Assembly: GCF_024166365.1 (NCBI RefSeq)
Contig: NC_064825.1
Span: forward strand, 106,840,480 to 106,904,479
Direction: 5' to 3'
DNA from: Elephas maximus indicus
Taxonomy: Eukaryota; Chordata; Mammalia; Proboscidea; Elephantidae
Length of the DNA stretch: 64,000 bases
Shown: piece after piece, positions 1 through 13,589 of the stretch
How positions within the stretch are numbered: position 1 is the first letter of the stretch
Layout of the letters: each line of letters begins with the position of its first letter
Position numbers and translations under genes: made by a program
The notes under the pieces: model-generated
The model's database searches: none
The model's input: only the letters and a program-made list of their open reading frames with translations
Told to the model about the DNA's origin: nothing

Positions 1-1389
1 ATGACTGTTTTTGGGGCATCCCAGTCAGAAAACCTTGGCGCTGGGCTTTGGACTGGGTGCAGGGGAACTGAGCATGGCATCCCGAAAGGGCGCAAACATG
101 GGACGCAGACCTAGCCCCCTGAAGTGACCCCGGGGGAAGTGCAGCCAGTGCACGCAGGCAGCGCAGCGACATGGCTGATAGGAGGAGAAGTCACCGGGAG
201 GCAGAGACTGGTTTTGGAGATTGGAGTGTGGCGTCCCAGCCGGGAAACCTTGGCACTGGGCTTTGGACTGGGAGCAGAGGAACTGACCATGGCTTCTGAG
301 ACAGCACAAGCACAGGACAAAGGCCTGACCCTTTGGGGGCAATCTCTACCCAGCCAGCGCACACAGGCTACATGCCCCTTGGGAATCTCAGATAAAACCT
401 CAGATAAAACAGTCATCACCAAGCAAGATAAGCTTCTTTCTCTATATTATTGGGTGCTACTCTCTCCTATCTATCTGATCCCTTCCCTCCATTCCCAGGT
501 GGATTCATTAACATTGGAATTTCCTGGACCAGAGAGTGAAGTGCTCTGCTGGTTTTTTTTTTTTTTTTTGTCTTTTCCTAACCCATTCTCCTGGCCTGAG
601 AGAAGCAGCTACAAAAACCCAGGGGCCAAAAATCCTTCCCTGACTTCCCGAAATTGGACTAAAAATACAGAACCAGCTCCAGCCAAGCATATGAGATCCA
701 CAGTCTTAGGCTTTCATCCCTACAGGGAACAAGGTGGCTATTATAATGCAAAGGCAATTCTGATAGTGATCTGACTGTAATTGTTTTAGCTAATTACTGG
801 AAAGACAAGTTTTCCAGGTTTGATATCTCTACGTATTAAACAGAGCCCTCACTAACCCACAAGGGGGAACTGAGGGCTGAAGCTCCACCCAAACCACCAA
901 GCCTCCTGACAGAAGTCTGAGGATAGTGAGACCTACCAATCTGTAGAGGTACTTGCATTGGGGGCCTAAGGTACAGCTGCAGAGCCCACCCACCAAAGTA
1001 CTTTAGGAATAGAGACACACCTACCTCACTGGCACTTGGGGGAAGCCTGTCAGCAGCCTGCCCCCCCCGGATTGTGACCCCCTGCTGCTACTAGAATCTG
1101 GTGCACACAACTATCACCGCTACTCCTCTAAATGAATAGGTGACAGTCTACACCACACACTTGGTGACCCAAAATCAGATTCTACTCAAGAATAGTGAAT
1201 GAATGGACTCTTAGGCTTGTATATCTGGTAACAGCCCAAATCAGCTGGTAATAGGACATAAGTGATTCAAATGTTACAACAATCAAGACAGTGCAATCTA
1301 GTAGCCTATCTATGTATATTGAAAGAAAAAAAAAAACAAGATAAGACTCAGTCAGCAAATATAAAATAAATCATTACAATATCTTATAG
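1..1389 (+). promoter_or_regulatory. L1-a 5' UTR with partial tandem repeat
   Basis: This is GC-richer than its surroundings and lies directly upstream of ORF1. A segment of about 80 bp around 25-105 recurs at about 240-320 (both contain 'CTGGGCTTTGGACTGGG'), a period near 215 bp. That resembles the monomeric promoter repeats of rodent L1s. L1 5' UTRs normally carry the internal RNA polymerase II promoter; no individual factor site is claimed. The 5' end lies outside the window. Confidence 0.75.
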
Positions 1390-2436
1390 ATGGCTCGGAG
1401 ACAGCAGTCGATATCAAACCACATAAAGAAGCAGACAATGATTGCTTCTGGTGGTGCTTCTACAACTCCCCAAATTAAAGAATCAAAATCTTTCCCAAAT
1501 GAAGATACAATCCTGGAATTGCCAGATGCAGAATATAAAAAAAAACTAATTTACAGAATGCTTCAAGACATCAGGGATGACCTCAGGAATGAAATAAGGC
1601 AATCTACAGAAAAAGCCAAGGAATACGCTGATAAAGCAGTTGAAGAAATCAAAAAGATTATTCAAGACCATAGTGGAAAAATTAATAAGCTGCAAGAATC
1701 CATAGAGAGACAACATTCAGAAATCCAAAAGATTAACAGTAAAATTACAGAATTAAAAAACTCAATAGGAAGTCAGAAGAGCAGACTCGAGCAACTGGAA
1801 TGCAGAGTGGGGGAGGTAGAGCATAAGGCAATTGAAACCAATATAAAACCAAAAAGAGTTGAAGAAAAATCAGATAAAAGAATTAAATAAAATGAAGAAA
1901 CCCTAAGAATCACGCAGGACTCTATCAAGAAGAATAACTTGCGTGTGATTGGAGTTCCAGAACAGGGAGGGATAACAGAAAATACAGAGAGAATAGCTGA
2001 AGATCTGTTGGCAGAAAACTTCCCTAACATCATGAAAGACGAAAGGATATCTATCCAAGAAGCTCATTGTACCCCATATAAGATTGATCCAAAAAGAAAA
2101 TCACCAAGACATATTATCATCAAACTTGCCAAAACCAAAGATAAAGAGAAAATTTGAAAAGCAGCCAGGGATAAAAGAAAGGTCTCCTACAAAGGAGAAT
2201 CAATAAGTTCAGACTACTCAGCAGAAACCATGCAGTCAAGAAGGCAATGGGATGACATATACAGAGCACTGAAGGAGAAAAACTGCCAGCCAAGGATCAT
2301 ATATACAGCAAAACTCTCTCTCAAATATGAAGGTGAAATTAAAACATTTACAGATAAACACAAGCTTAGAGAATTTGCAAAAAAACAAACCAAAGCTACA
2401 AGAAATACTAAACGAAATTGGTCAGAAAATCAATAA
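1390..2436 (+). pseudogene. L1-a ORF1 (RNA-binding chaperone), two in-frame stops
   Basis: In intact L1s, ORF1p is a trimeric coiled-coil RNA-binding protein of the L1 ribonucleoprotein. Here a single reading frame runs from ATG 1,390 to 2,436, interrupted by TAA at 1,888-1,890 and TGA at 2,155-2,157. The first 166 codons are Lys/Glu/Gln-rich with heptad-like spacing (about residues 60-150), as expected for the coiled coil. The segment after the first stop has the conserved 'LRVIGVPE' and 'SPRHIIIKLAKTKDKE' signatures of the RRM and C-terminal domains. Length and order match a normal ORF1 of roughly 340 codons. Confidence 0.9.
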
Positions 2437-2898
2437 TATCAGATAACAACACAACACAAGGTCACAGAACAGAAGATCCTGATATCAACCCAAATAGGGA
2501 AATCACAAAAACAAATAAAGATTAATTTTAAAAAGAAAAAAAAAATGCTCAAAACAGGGAATCATTGAAGTCATTAAGTAAAAGTCCAAAATAATCAAAA
2601 AGAGTGACTGAATACAGGAGGCATAGAACTGCCATATGGAGAGGAAAACAAGGTGATATAGGACAATACAAGTTAGGTTTTTACTTAGAAAAATAGGGGT
2701 AAATATTAAGGTAACCAAAAAGAGGTCTAACAATTCCATAACTCAAAATAAAAACCAAGAAAAACGTAATGACTCAGCAAACATAAATTCAACTACTATG
2801 AAAATGAGGATCTCACAATTTACAAAGCAAAACGTCTCAGCACAAAAAAGTTAGTGGAAAAATGAAATTGTCAACAACACACACAAAAAGGCATCAAA

Positions 2899-5800
2899 AT
2901 GACAGCACTAAACTCATAAAAAAACTTATCTATAATTACGCTGAATGTAAATGGACTAAATGCACCAATAAAGAGACAGAGAGTCTCAGACTGGATAGAA
3001 ACACGATCCGTCTATATGCTGCCTACAAGAGACACACCTTAGACTTAGAGACACAAACTAAAACTCAAAGGATGGAAAAAAATATATCAAGCAAACAACA
3101 ATCATAAAAGAATAGGAGTAGTAATAATTTCTGACAAAATAGATTTTAAAGTTAAATCCACCACAAAGGATAAAGAAGGGCACTACATAATGATAAAAGG
3201 GACAATTGACCAGGAAGATATAACCATATTAAATATTTATGCACGCAATGACAGGGCTGCAAGATACATAAAACAAACTTTAACAGAAGTGAAAAGTGAG
3301 ATAGACACCTCCACAATTATAGTAGGAAACTTCAACACACCACTTTCGGAGAGGGACAGGACACCCAGTAAGAAGCTCAATAGAGACACGGAAGACCTAA
3401 TTGCTACATTCAACCAATGTAACCTCATACACTTATATAGAACATTCCACCCAACAACTGCAAAGTATACTTTTTTAATAGCACACATGGAACATTCTCT
3501 AAAATAGACCAAATATTCAGTCATAAAACAAACCTTTGCAGAATCCAAAACATCGAAATATTACAAAGCATTTTCTCAGACCACAAGGCCATAAAAGTGG
3601 AAATCAATAACAGAAAAATCAGGGAAAAGAAATCAGATACTTGGAAACTGAACAATACCCTGCTCAAAAAAGACTGGGTTATAGAAGACATTAAGGAGGG
3701 AATGAAGAAATTTATAGAATGCAACGAGAATGAAAACACTTCCTATCAAAACCTCTGGGACACAGCAAAAGCAGTGCTCAGAGGTCAATTTATATCAATA
3801 AATGCTGACATACAAAAAGAAAAAAGAGCCAAAAGCAGAGAACTGTCCCTACAGCTTGAACAAATAGAAAGTGAGCAACAAAAGAATCCATCAGGCACCA
3901 GAAGGAAACAAATAATAAAAATTAGAGCTGAACTAAATGAATTAGAGAACAGAAAAACAATTGAAAGAATTAACAAAGCCAAAAGCTGGTTCTTTGAAAA
4001 AATTAACAAAATTGATAAACCATTGGCCAGACTGACTAAAGAAATACAGGAAAGGAAACAAAAATAACCCGAATAAGAGACGAGATGGGCCATATCACAA
4101 CAAACCCAACTGAAATTAAAAGAATCATATCAGATTATTATGAAAAATTGTACTCTAACAAATTTGCAAACCTAGAAGAAATGGATGAATTCCTAGAAAA
4201 ACACTACCTACCTAAACTAACACAATCAGAAGTAGAACAACTAACTAGACCCATAACAAAAAAAGAGATTGAAAAGGTAATCAAAAAACTCCCCCCCAAA
4301 AAAAAATGCCCTGGCCTGGAGAGCTTCACTTCAGAGTTCTACCAAACTTTCAGAGAAGAGTTACCACCACTAGTACTAAAGGTATTTCAAAGCACAGAAA
4401 ATGATGGAATACTACCTAACTCATTCTATGAAGCGACCATATCCCTGATACCAAAACCAGGTAAAGACACCACAAAAAGACCTATATTCTTCATGAACAT
4501 AGATGCAAAAATCCTTAACAAAATTCTAGCCAATAGAATTCAACAACATATCAAAAAAAAAAAAAAAAAATCCACCACGACCAAGTGGGATTTATATCAG
4601 GCATGTAAGGTTGTTTTAATATTAGAAAAACCATCAATGTAATCCACCATATAAATAAAATAAAAGACAAAAACCACATGATCTTATCAATTGATGCAGA
4701 AAAGGCATTTGACAAAGTCCAACACCCATTCATGATAAAAACTCTCATCAAAATAGGAATTGAAGGAAAATTCCTCAACATAATAAAGGGCATCTATACA
4801 AAGCCAACAGCCAAAATCATTCTAAATGGAGAGAGCCTGAAAGCATTTCCCTTGAGAACGGGAACCAGACACGGATGCCCTTTATCACCACTCTTATTCA
4901 ACATTGTGCTAGATGTCCTAGCCAGAGTAATTAGGCTAGACAAAGAAATAAAGGGCATCCAGATTGGCAAGGAAGAAGTCAAATTATCTCCATTTGCAGA
5001 TGACATGATCTTATACACAGAAAACCCTAAGCAATCCTCCAGAAAACTACTGAAACTAATAGAAGAGTTTGGCAGAGTCTCAGGGTATAAGATAAACATA
5101 CAAAAATCACTTGGATTCCTCTACATCAACAAAAAGAACATCGAAGAGGAAATCACCAAATCAATACCATTCACAGTAGTCCCCAAGAGATAAAATACTT
5201 AGGAATAAATCTTACCAAAGATGTAAAGGACCTATACAAAGAAAACTACAAAGCACTAGTGCAAGAAATTAAAAGGGACCTACATAAGTGGAAAAACATA
5301 CCTTGTTCATGGATAGGAAGACTTAACATAGTAAAAATGTCTATTCTACCAAAAGCCATCTACATACAATGCACTTCCAATCCAAATTCCAATGACATTT
5401 TTTAATGTGATGGAGAAACAAATCACCAACTTCATATGGAAGGGAAAGAAGCCCCGCATAAGTAAAGCATTACTGAAAAAAAAGAAGAAAGTGGGAGGCC
5501 TCACTCTACCTGATTTTAGAACCTATTATACAGCCGCACTAGTCAAAACAGCCTGGTTCTAGTACAACAGGCACATGGACAAATGGAACAGAATTGAGAA
5601 CCCAGAGATAAATCCATCCACATATGAGCAGCTGATATTTGACAAAGGCCCAGTGTCAGTTAATTGGGGAAAAGATAGTCTTTTTAACAAATGGTGCTGA
5701 CAGAACTGGATATCCATTTGCAAAACAATGAAACAGGATCCATACCTCACACCATGCACAAAACTAATACCAAGTGGTTCAAAGACCTAAACATAAAGAC

Positions 5801-6689
5801 TAAAACGATAAAGATCATGGAAGAAAAAATAGGGACAACCCTAGGAGCCCTAATACAGGGCATAAACAGAATACAAAACATTACCAAAAATGACGAAGAG
5901 AAACCAGATAACTGGGAGCTCCTAAAAATCAAGCACCTATGCTCATCTAAAGACTTCACCAAAAGAGTAAAAAGACCACCTACAGACTGGGAAAGAATTT
6001 TCAGCTATGACATCTCCGACCAGCACCTGATCTCTAAAATCTATATGATTCTGTTAAAACTCAACCACAAAAAGACAAACAACCTAATCAAGAAGTGGGC
6101 AAAGGATATGAACACGCACTTCACTAAAGAAGATATTCAGGCAGTTAACAGATACATGAGAAAATGTTCTCGATCATTAGTCATTACACAAATGCAAATT
6201 AAAACTACGATGAGATTCCATCTCACACCAGCAAGGCTGGCATTAATCCAAAAAACACAAAATAATAAATGTTGGAGAGGCTGTGGAGAGATCGGAGCTC
6301 TTATACACTGCTGGTGGGAATGTAAAATGGTACAACCACTTTGGAAATCTATCTGGCATTTTCTTAAAAAGTTAGAAATAGAACTACCATACCACCCAGA
6401 AATCCCACTCCTCGGAATATACTCTAGAGAAATAAGAGCCTTTACACGAACAGATATATGCACACCCATGTTTATTGCAGCTCTGTTTACAATAGCAAAA
6501 AGCTGGAAGCAACCAAGGTGTCCATCAACGGGTGAATGGCTAAATAAATTGTGGTATATTCACACAATGGAATACTACGCATGGATAAAGAACTGTGATG
6601 AATCTGTGAAACATTTCATAACATGGAGGAACCTGGAAGGCATTATGCTGAGTGAAATTAGTCAGAGGGAAAGGACAAATATTGTATAA
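2899..6689 (+). pseudogene. L1-a ORF2 (endonuclease-reverse transcriptase), broken
   Basis: ORF2p nicks target DNA and reverse-transcribes L1 RNA. The likely ATG at 2,899 is followed by a stop at 2,917. Endonuclease signatures are seen at about 2,935 ('ITLNVNGLNAP') and about 3,320, where the usual VGDFN reads VGNFN, a change in a catalytic motif. The reverse transcriptase is recognisable at about 4,085-5,190, including '[14 protein letters not shown]' and the catalytic FADD block near 4,993. The 3' part at 5,691-6,689 is open for 332 codons and keeps the C-terminal Cys/His knuckle ('CWRGCGEIGALIHCWWEC'). Reading frame changes at least four times, so no full protein can be made. Confidence 0.92.
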
Positions 6690-7710
6690 GACCACTATTA
6701 TAAGATCTTGAGTAATAGCATAAACTGAGAACAAATTCTTTTGTGGTTACGAGAGGGGGGAGGGAGGGTGGGAGAGGGTTATTTACTGATTACTTAGTAG
6801 ATAAGAACTATTTTAGGTGAAGGGAAGGACAATACTCAATATAGGGAAGGTCATTTGAACTGGACTAGACCAAAAGCAAAGAAGTTTCCGGGATAAACTG
6901 AATGCTACAAAGGTCAGAGGAGCAAGGGTGGGGGTTTGGGGAATATGGCTTAAGGGGACTTCTAAGTCAATTGGCAAAATAAATTCTATTAAGAAAACAT
7001 TTTGCATCCCACTTTGAAGTGTGACGTCTGGGTACTTAAATGCTAACAAGCGGCCATCTAAGATGCATCAATTGGTCTCAACCCAGCTGGATCAAAGGAG
7101 AATGAAGAACACCAAGGTCACACAATAACTATGAGCCCAAGAGACAGAAAGGGCCACATGAACCAGAGACTACATCATCCTGAGGCCAGAAGAACTAGAT
7201 GGTGCCCGGCCACAACTGATGACTGCCCTGACAGGGAGCACAACAGAGAACCCCTGAGGGAGCAGGAGATCAGTGAGATACAGACCCCAAATTCTCATAA
7301 AAGACCAGACTTAATGGTCTGACTGAGACTAGAAGAACCCCGGCAGTCATGGTCCCCAAACCTTCTGTTGGCCCAAGACAGGAACCATTCCCGAAGACAA
7401 CTCATCAGATATGGAAGGGACTGGACAATGGGTAGGAGAGAGATGCTGATGAAGAGTGAGCTACTTGTATCAGTGGACACTTGAGACTGTGTTGTCATCT
7501 CCTGTCTGGAGGGGAGATGGGAGGGTAGAGAGGGTTAGAAACTGGCAAAATGGTCACGAAAGGAGAGACTGGACGGAGGGAACGGTCTGACTCATTGGGG
7601 GAGAGTAAATAGGAGTATGTAGTAAGGTGTATATAAGTTTATATGTGACAGACTGACTCGATTTGTAAACTTTCACTTAAACCACAATAAAAGTTATTTA
7701 AAAAAAAAAG
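6690..7710 (+). other. L1-a 3' UTR and poly(A)
   Basis: Non-coding sequence between the ORF2 stop and the A-run. It starts with the G-rich stretch typical of L1 3' UTRs (about 6,748-6,775). It matches the 3' UTR of L1-b (12.6-13.6 kb) and the minus-strand fragments near 20, 38 and 59 kb. Confidence 0.85.
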
Positions 7711-9089
7711 ATTTGTTTAAACTTAGAAAAATAGAGGTAAATATTAAAGTAACCACAACGGAAATTAACAATCCTACACATCAAAATAAAAAACAAGAAA
7801 AACATAAAGACTGGCAAATACAAAATCAACAACAATGAAAAAGATGAAAAGAAAATACATAAAGGAAAAAATACTCACCAAAATATATATATATATATAT
7901 TAAGTGAAATAAAGGAACTGTCAACAAACAACAACAAAAATATACATGAAAATGACAGCACTAAACTCAGACCGATCTATAATTACAATGGATGTAAATG
8001 GACTAATTGCACCAACAGAGAGTAACGGAATGGATAAAAAATACATGATCTGTCCAGATGGTGCCTACAAGTGACACCTTAGATACAAAGATGCAAACAA
8101 GCTAAAACTCAAAGGAAGGAAAAAAATATATCAATCAAATAACAATCAAAAAAGAGTGAGAGTAACAACATTACTTTTTGACCAAATAGACTTGAAAGCA
8201 AAATCTACAACAAAGGTTAAGGAAGGATACTATATAATGATTAAAAGGTCAATACACAAGGAGGACATAATCATAATAAATATTTATACACTCAATGACA
8301 GGGCTCCTAAATACATAGAACAAACTCTAACAGCATTGAAAAGAGAAATAGCTCCACAATAATAGTAGAAGACTTCAACACACCACTTTCAGTGAAGGAC
8401 AGAACATCCAGAAAAAGCTCAATAAAGACAAAAAAGAACTAAATACCATAATGAACCAACTTGATCTCATAGACATATACAGAACACTGCACCCAACAGC
8501 AGCCAAATATACTTTCTTTTCCAACCCACTTAAAACATTCTTCAGAATAGGCTATATATCAGGCCACAAAGCAAGCCTTAACAGAATCCAAAACATCTAA
8601 GTATTACAGAACACCTATTCTGACCATAAAGCCATAAAAGTCAAAGTCAATAAAAGAAAAAGGAAGGTAAAAAAAAAAAAAAAAATCAAATGCTTGGAAA
8701 CTAAACAACATGTTGCTCAAAAACTACTGTGCCACAGAAGAAATTTAAGAAAGAATAAAGAATTTCATGAAATCAAATGAGAATGAAAATACATCCTACA
8801 TAGTGAAAGCAGTGCTTCAAGGTCAATTGATAGCAATAAATGCATACAACCAAAAAGAAAAAAGGGACAAAATTAAAACATTAACCCTACAATGGCAACA
8901 AATAGAAAAAGATCAGCAAAAGGATCCCACATGAACCAGAAGAAAGAAAATAATAAAAAGTAGAGCAGAAATGAAAAAGAATAGAAAACAATTGAAAAAG
9001 TTAACAAGACCAGAATCTGGTTCTTTGAAAAGATCAACATAATTGATAAACCACTGTCCAAACTGACAAAAGAACAACAGAAGAGGAAG

Positions 9090-9880
9090 TGTTACCAATC
9101 ACCAATCTGACACAATGGGTCCTTGTCTTTTCCTAAGAATACATGAAAAAGACAAGATTTACCTCTAGCAATTTTGCTTGAGTCAAATAAAAGGAGTGAG
9201 TGGGGGACTAAGCCTCTCCAAAAGGCTGACTCGAAAAAGGCAAGCAAGACTAGGGTTAATACGGATTCAGTGGAGACAACAGAGTAATGAATATTTATTG
9301 GGCTTCTTTAAAGGGGCATGTATTTCTCAGAATGGCAGTGAATTTTGATTAGGTTGCATGCACAACTGGAATCTAAGATGAAACTCACTGACATTCAAGA
9401 CGGAGTCTTCTTGGCAGCCCTTGGCATCGCTTATAGGATACAGCGCAAGTGCACTTATCTTTTACACTACATCACCATCTTTGGAGGGTAAACCAAAAAA
9501 ACCAAACCCACGCCCGTTGAGTCAATTCCAACTTATTGTGACCCTATAAGACAGAGTAGAACTGCCCTATAGAGTTTCCAAGGATTGCTTGGCAGATTCG
9601 AACTGCTGACCTCTTGGTAAGCAGCCATAGCACTTAACCACAGTGCCACTGAGGTTTCCCTTTGGAGGATAAGGAAGGTTCAACAGTGGTTCTTCTGAGC
9701 ATGCAGGAACTTGTAAAGAGGGAAGGGACTAGAAAAACACTAAGAAGGAGATAGTAATTTATGGGTTGTTTCAACCTTATCTCATGTTGATCCGGTATGG
9801 TTTCTGTTTACCCAACTTCTAGAAGGCAATCTTTTAACAGCTGTTTTGTTCCACCAGCACAGTTAACCCTATCTGTCTCA
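9090..9880 (-). mobile_element. Solo LTR in L1-b ORF2, with 4-bp TSD GAAG
   Basis: The insert has TG...CA termini and is flanked by the direct repeat GAAG (9,086-9,089 and 9,881-9,884). Removing it restores the L1 ORF2 sequence seen at the equivalent site of L1-a. On the minus strand an AATAAA-like signal lies near the 3' end, so the LTR is judged to point leftwards. No internal retroviral sequence is present. An AfroSINE sits inside it. The same LTR occupies the same position in L1-c (51,719-52,330). The family is not named; a 4-bp TSD suits ERV1-type elements. Confidence 0.85.
9491..9660 (-). mobile_element. AfroSINE inside the LTR of L1-b
   Basis: Full-length minus-strand copy with the family's RTE-like tail first and the tRNA-like head last. 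The direct repeat TTTGGAGGRTAA flanks it. The L1-c copy of this LTR lacks the SINE, so the insertion followed the separation of L1-b and L1-c. Confidence 0.92.
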
Positions 9881-12800
9881 GAAGCAAATAACTCAAATAA
9901 GAAATGAGATGAACAATGAATGAAATCACAACAGACCCAACCAAAATTAAAAGAATTGTAAAAGAATACTATGGAAAATTTTGCTCCAACAAAGTTGAAA
10001 ATCTAGAAGAAACGGGCAAATTTCTAAAAACACACTACCTACCTAAACTAACACAAACAGAGGTAGAAAAACTAAATGAATCTACAACAAAAGAAGAGAT
10101 GGAGAGGTAATTAAAAAACACCCTACAAAAAAAAAGTCCTAGCCCTGACGGCTTCACTGAAGAGTTCCACCGGCCTGTCAGTGAAGAGATAATACCACTA
10201 CTACTAAAGACATTGCAGAGAATACAGAAGGATGGAGTACTCCCAAACTCATTCTATGAAGCCAGCATAAATCCGGTACCAAAAGCAGGTAAAGACACCA
10301 CCAAAAAAGAAAATTACAGACCAATATCCCTCATGAACACAGTTGCAAGAATCCTCAACAAAATTCTAGCCAATAGAATTCAACAGCATATGAAAAAATC
10401 ATTCACCATGAGAAAGTGGGATTCGTATTAGGTATGCAGGAATGGTTCATTAGAAAAACAGTCACTGTAATCCAACACATAAATAAAACGAAAGATAAGA
10501 AACAAATGATCTTATCTATTGACACAGAAAAGGTATTTGACAAAGTCCAATATCCATTCCTGATAAAAACTCTTGGCAAAATAGGAAAAGAAAGGAAATT
10601 CCTCAACATAATAAGCGTCATTTATGCAAAGCCAACAGCCAACATCATCCTAAATGGAAAGAGTCTGAAATCATTCCCCTTGAGAAAAGGAACAAGACAA
10701 GGATGCACTTTACCACCATGCTTATTCAACATTGTGCTGGAGGCCCTAGCCAGAGCAATTAGGAAAGAAAAAGAAATAAAGGGCATCAAAATTGGAAAGG
10801 ATGAATTAAAAGTATTCCTATTTGCAGACGATATGATCTTATACACAGAAAACCCTAAGGAATCCACAAGAATACTATTGAAACTAATAGAAGATTTCAG
10901 CAAAGGGTCAATGTATAAGATAAACATACAAAAATCAGTTGGATTCCTGACACCAACAAATAAAACTTTGAAGAGGAAGTCACCAAAGTAATACCATTTC
11001 CAATAGCCCCCCCCCCAAAAAAAAACATAATATACTTTAGGAAAAAATCTAACCATAGATGTAAAAGACCTATACAAAGAAAACTACAAGACACTATTGC
11101 TAGAAACCAAAAAAGATCTACCTGAGTTGAGAAACATACCTTGGTCATGGATAGGAGGACTCAACACTGTGAAAATATCAACTCTACCCAATGCGATCTA
11201 AAGATTAAATGCAATCCCAACCCAAATCCCAATGGCATTTTTTAATGAGATGGAGAAACAAGCCACTGAATTCATATGGAAAAGGGAGAGGCCCCGGATA
11301 AGTAAAGCACTACAGTAGAAGAACAAAGTGGGAGGATACATGCTAAGTGATTTTAAAATCTACTACACCTCCACTGTAGTCTAAACAGCCTAGTACTGGT
11401 ACAACAATAAATACATAGACCAATGGAACAGAATTGAGAATCCAGATGTAAGTTTATCCACCTATCAGGAGCTGATATCTCACAAGGGTCCAAAGTCTGA
11501 CAAATGGGGAAAAGACAGTCTCTTTAACAAATGGTGCTGATATAACTGGACATCATCAACAAAAAAATGAAAAAAGACCCTTACTTCACACCATGCACAA
11601 AAACTAACTCAAAATGAATCAAAGACCTAAATATAAAATGATAAAGATCAAGGAATAAAAAGTAGGGACAATGATAGCGGCCCTAATCCATGGCATGAAA
11701 AGTATACAAAACATTACTAACAACGCAAAAACACCAAAAGAGAAACTAGATAACTGGAGCTAATAAAAAACAAACATTTCTGCTCATCAAAAGACTTCAC
11801 TAAAAGAGAAAAAAGACAGCCTACAGACTGGAAAAAAAATGTTGGGGTATGATATATCTGAACAGGGTCTAATCTCTAAAACCTAGAAGATACTGCAAAA
11901 CTTCAACAATGAAAAAACAACCCAATTTAAAAAATGTGTAAAAGTTATGAACGGGCCCTTCAGCAAAGAAAGCATTCAGGTGGCTAATAGATACATGAGG
12001 AAATGCTTGCAATCATGTTTAGACATTAGGGAAATGAAAATCAAGACTAAAATGAGATACCATCTCACCCCAACAAGGCTATTATTAATCCAAAAAACAC
12101 AAAATAATAGATGTTGAAGAGGTTGTGGACAGACTGGAACATGTATACACTGCTGGTGGGAATGTAAAATGGTACAATCACTTTGGAAAATGATTTGGCA
12201 CTTCCTGAAAATCTAGAAATAGAAGTGCCATACGATCCAGTAATTACACTCTTTAGAATATACGGTAGAAAAATAAGAGCTGTCAGAAGAATAGATATGT
12301 GCACACCCATGCTCATTGCAGCCCTGTTCACCATAACAAAAAGATGGAAACTGTGTAGGTGCCCATCAGCAGATGAATGGATAAACAAATTATTGTGTAT
12401 TCACACAATGGAATACTATGCAACAATAAATAACAATGTTGAATCCCCAAAACATCTCACAACATAGATGAATCTGGGAGGCATTATGGTGAGTGAAATT
12501 AGTATGACACCACTTTAGTATGGCATTATGCTGAGTGAAATATCATATGAGACCACTTTGTAAGAACCCATGAAAAAGCTTAAACCCAGAAGAAAATATT
12601 CTTTGATGGTTACAAGGGTAGGGAAGAAGGGACAGGGAATTCACTAACTATATAGTAGACTTTTTTTTTTTATTGTAGACAAGAATTATCTTAGGTGAAG
12701 GGAAGGACAACACACAATACAGGAAAGTCAGCACAACTGGACTAAACCAAAAGCTAAGAAGTTTCCTGAACACAATCAAACACTTCAAGGAACAGAATAG

Positions 12801-13589
12801 TAGAGGCGGGTGCCTGAGGACCATAGTTTCAGATGACATCTAAGTCAACTGGCGTAACAAAGTTTATTAAGAAAATGTTCTGCATCCCACTTTGGTGAGT
12901 GGCACTCGGAGACTAAAAAACTTGCGAGCACCCGTCTAAGGTGCATCAATTTGTCCCAACACACCTGGAGCAAAGTAGAATGAAGAACACCAAAGGCACA
13001 AGGAAAATATTAGCCCAAGAGACAAAATGGGCTACATAAACCACATACTCCTTCAGCCTGAGACCAGAAGAACTACATGGTGCCCAGCTACCAGCAATGA
13101 CTGCCCAGACTTGGAACACAAGACAGCGTTCCTGATGGAGCAGAGGAAAAATGTGGTGCAGAATTCAAATTCATGAAAAAAAGACCAGACTTAATGCTCT
13201 GACTGAGACTAGAGGAACCCCAGAAGACATGGCCCCTGGACTCTCTGTTAACCCAGAACTAAAACTATTCCTGAAGCCAACTCTTCAGACAAAGATTAGA
13301 CGGGACTATAAAACATGAAATAATCCTCATAAAGAGTGTACTTCTTAGCTCATGTAGGTACGTGAGACTAAATGGGCATCTCCTGTCCAGAGGCAAGAGG
13401 ACAAGGCAGAAAAGGACAAAAGCTGGTGGAATGCACACAGGAAATCCAGGGTGGAAAAGGGAAGTTTCCAATAACATTATATTTATAGCAACTAGGGTTA
13501 CATAACAATATATGTACAGATTTTGTATGAGAAACTAACTTGAGCTGTAAACTTTCACCTAAAGCGTAATAATAATAAAAAAGTGAAAA

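Larger units (their letters stand above)
1..7710 (+). mobile_element. L1 LINE (L1-a), near full length, defective
   Basis: The order is 5' UTR, ORF1, inter-ORF spacer, ORF2, 3' UTR and poly(A) tail, all on the plus strand. The 5' UTR runs off the window start. An AATAAA signal lies at 7,686-7,691, followed by an A-run at 7,700-7,709. Both ORFs are broken by stops and frameshifts, so the element cannot be autonomous. It appears to have landed inside an older L1 (L1-b) whose sequence resumes immediately after the A-run. Unlike L1-b and L1-c it has no LTR in ORF2: the site near 4,060 is uninterrupted. The family is L1; the subfamily name is not assigned. Confidence 0.93.
7952..12467 (+). pseudogene. 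L1-b ORF2 remnant (EN-RT)
   Basis: The ATG at 7,952 starts 'MTALNS', the usual ORF2 beginning. Endonuclease-region pieces run to about 9,085 and are followed by the inserted LTR. The reverse transcriptase resumes at about 9,916 and includes 'TEKVFDKVQ' near 10,528 and the FADD block near 10,822. The C-terminal region is seen at 12,183-12,467. Multiple stops and frameshifts are present. Confidence 0.88.
7711..13580 (+). mobile_element. L1 LINE (L1-b), older, interrupted by L1-a, an LTR and a SINE
   Basis: The sequence begins in the ORF1-ORF2 spacer directly after the A-run of L1-a and continues through ORF2 and the 3' UTR to an A/T-rich end near 13,580. The first bases match the spacer of L1-c at about 50,327, so L1-b is probably not 5'-truncated. 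L1-a seems to have inserted into it, and its 5' half should lie upstream of this window. It is more degraded than L1-a. A solo LTR interrupts ORF2 at 9,090-9,880. Confidence 0.88.

Noticed and set aside
124-774. 216-codon open frame on the plus strand
   Set aside because: It starts with GTG, lies wholly in the L1-a 5' UTR, spans a T-run coding for poly-Phe and has no family motif. It is a chance open frame in GC-richer DNA.
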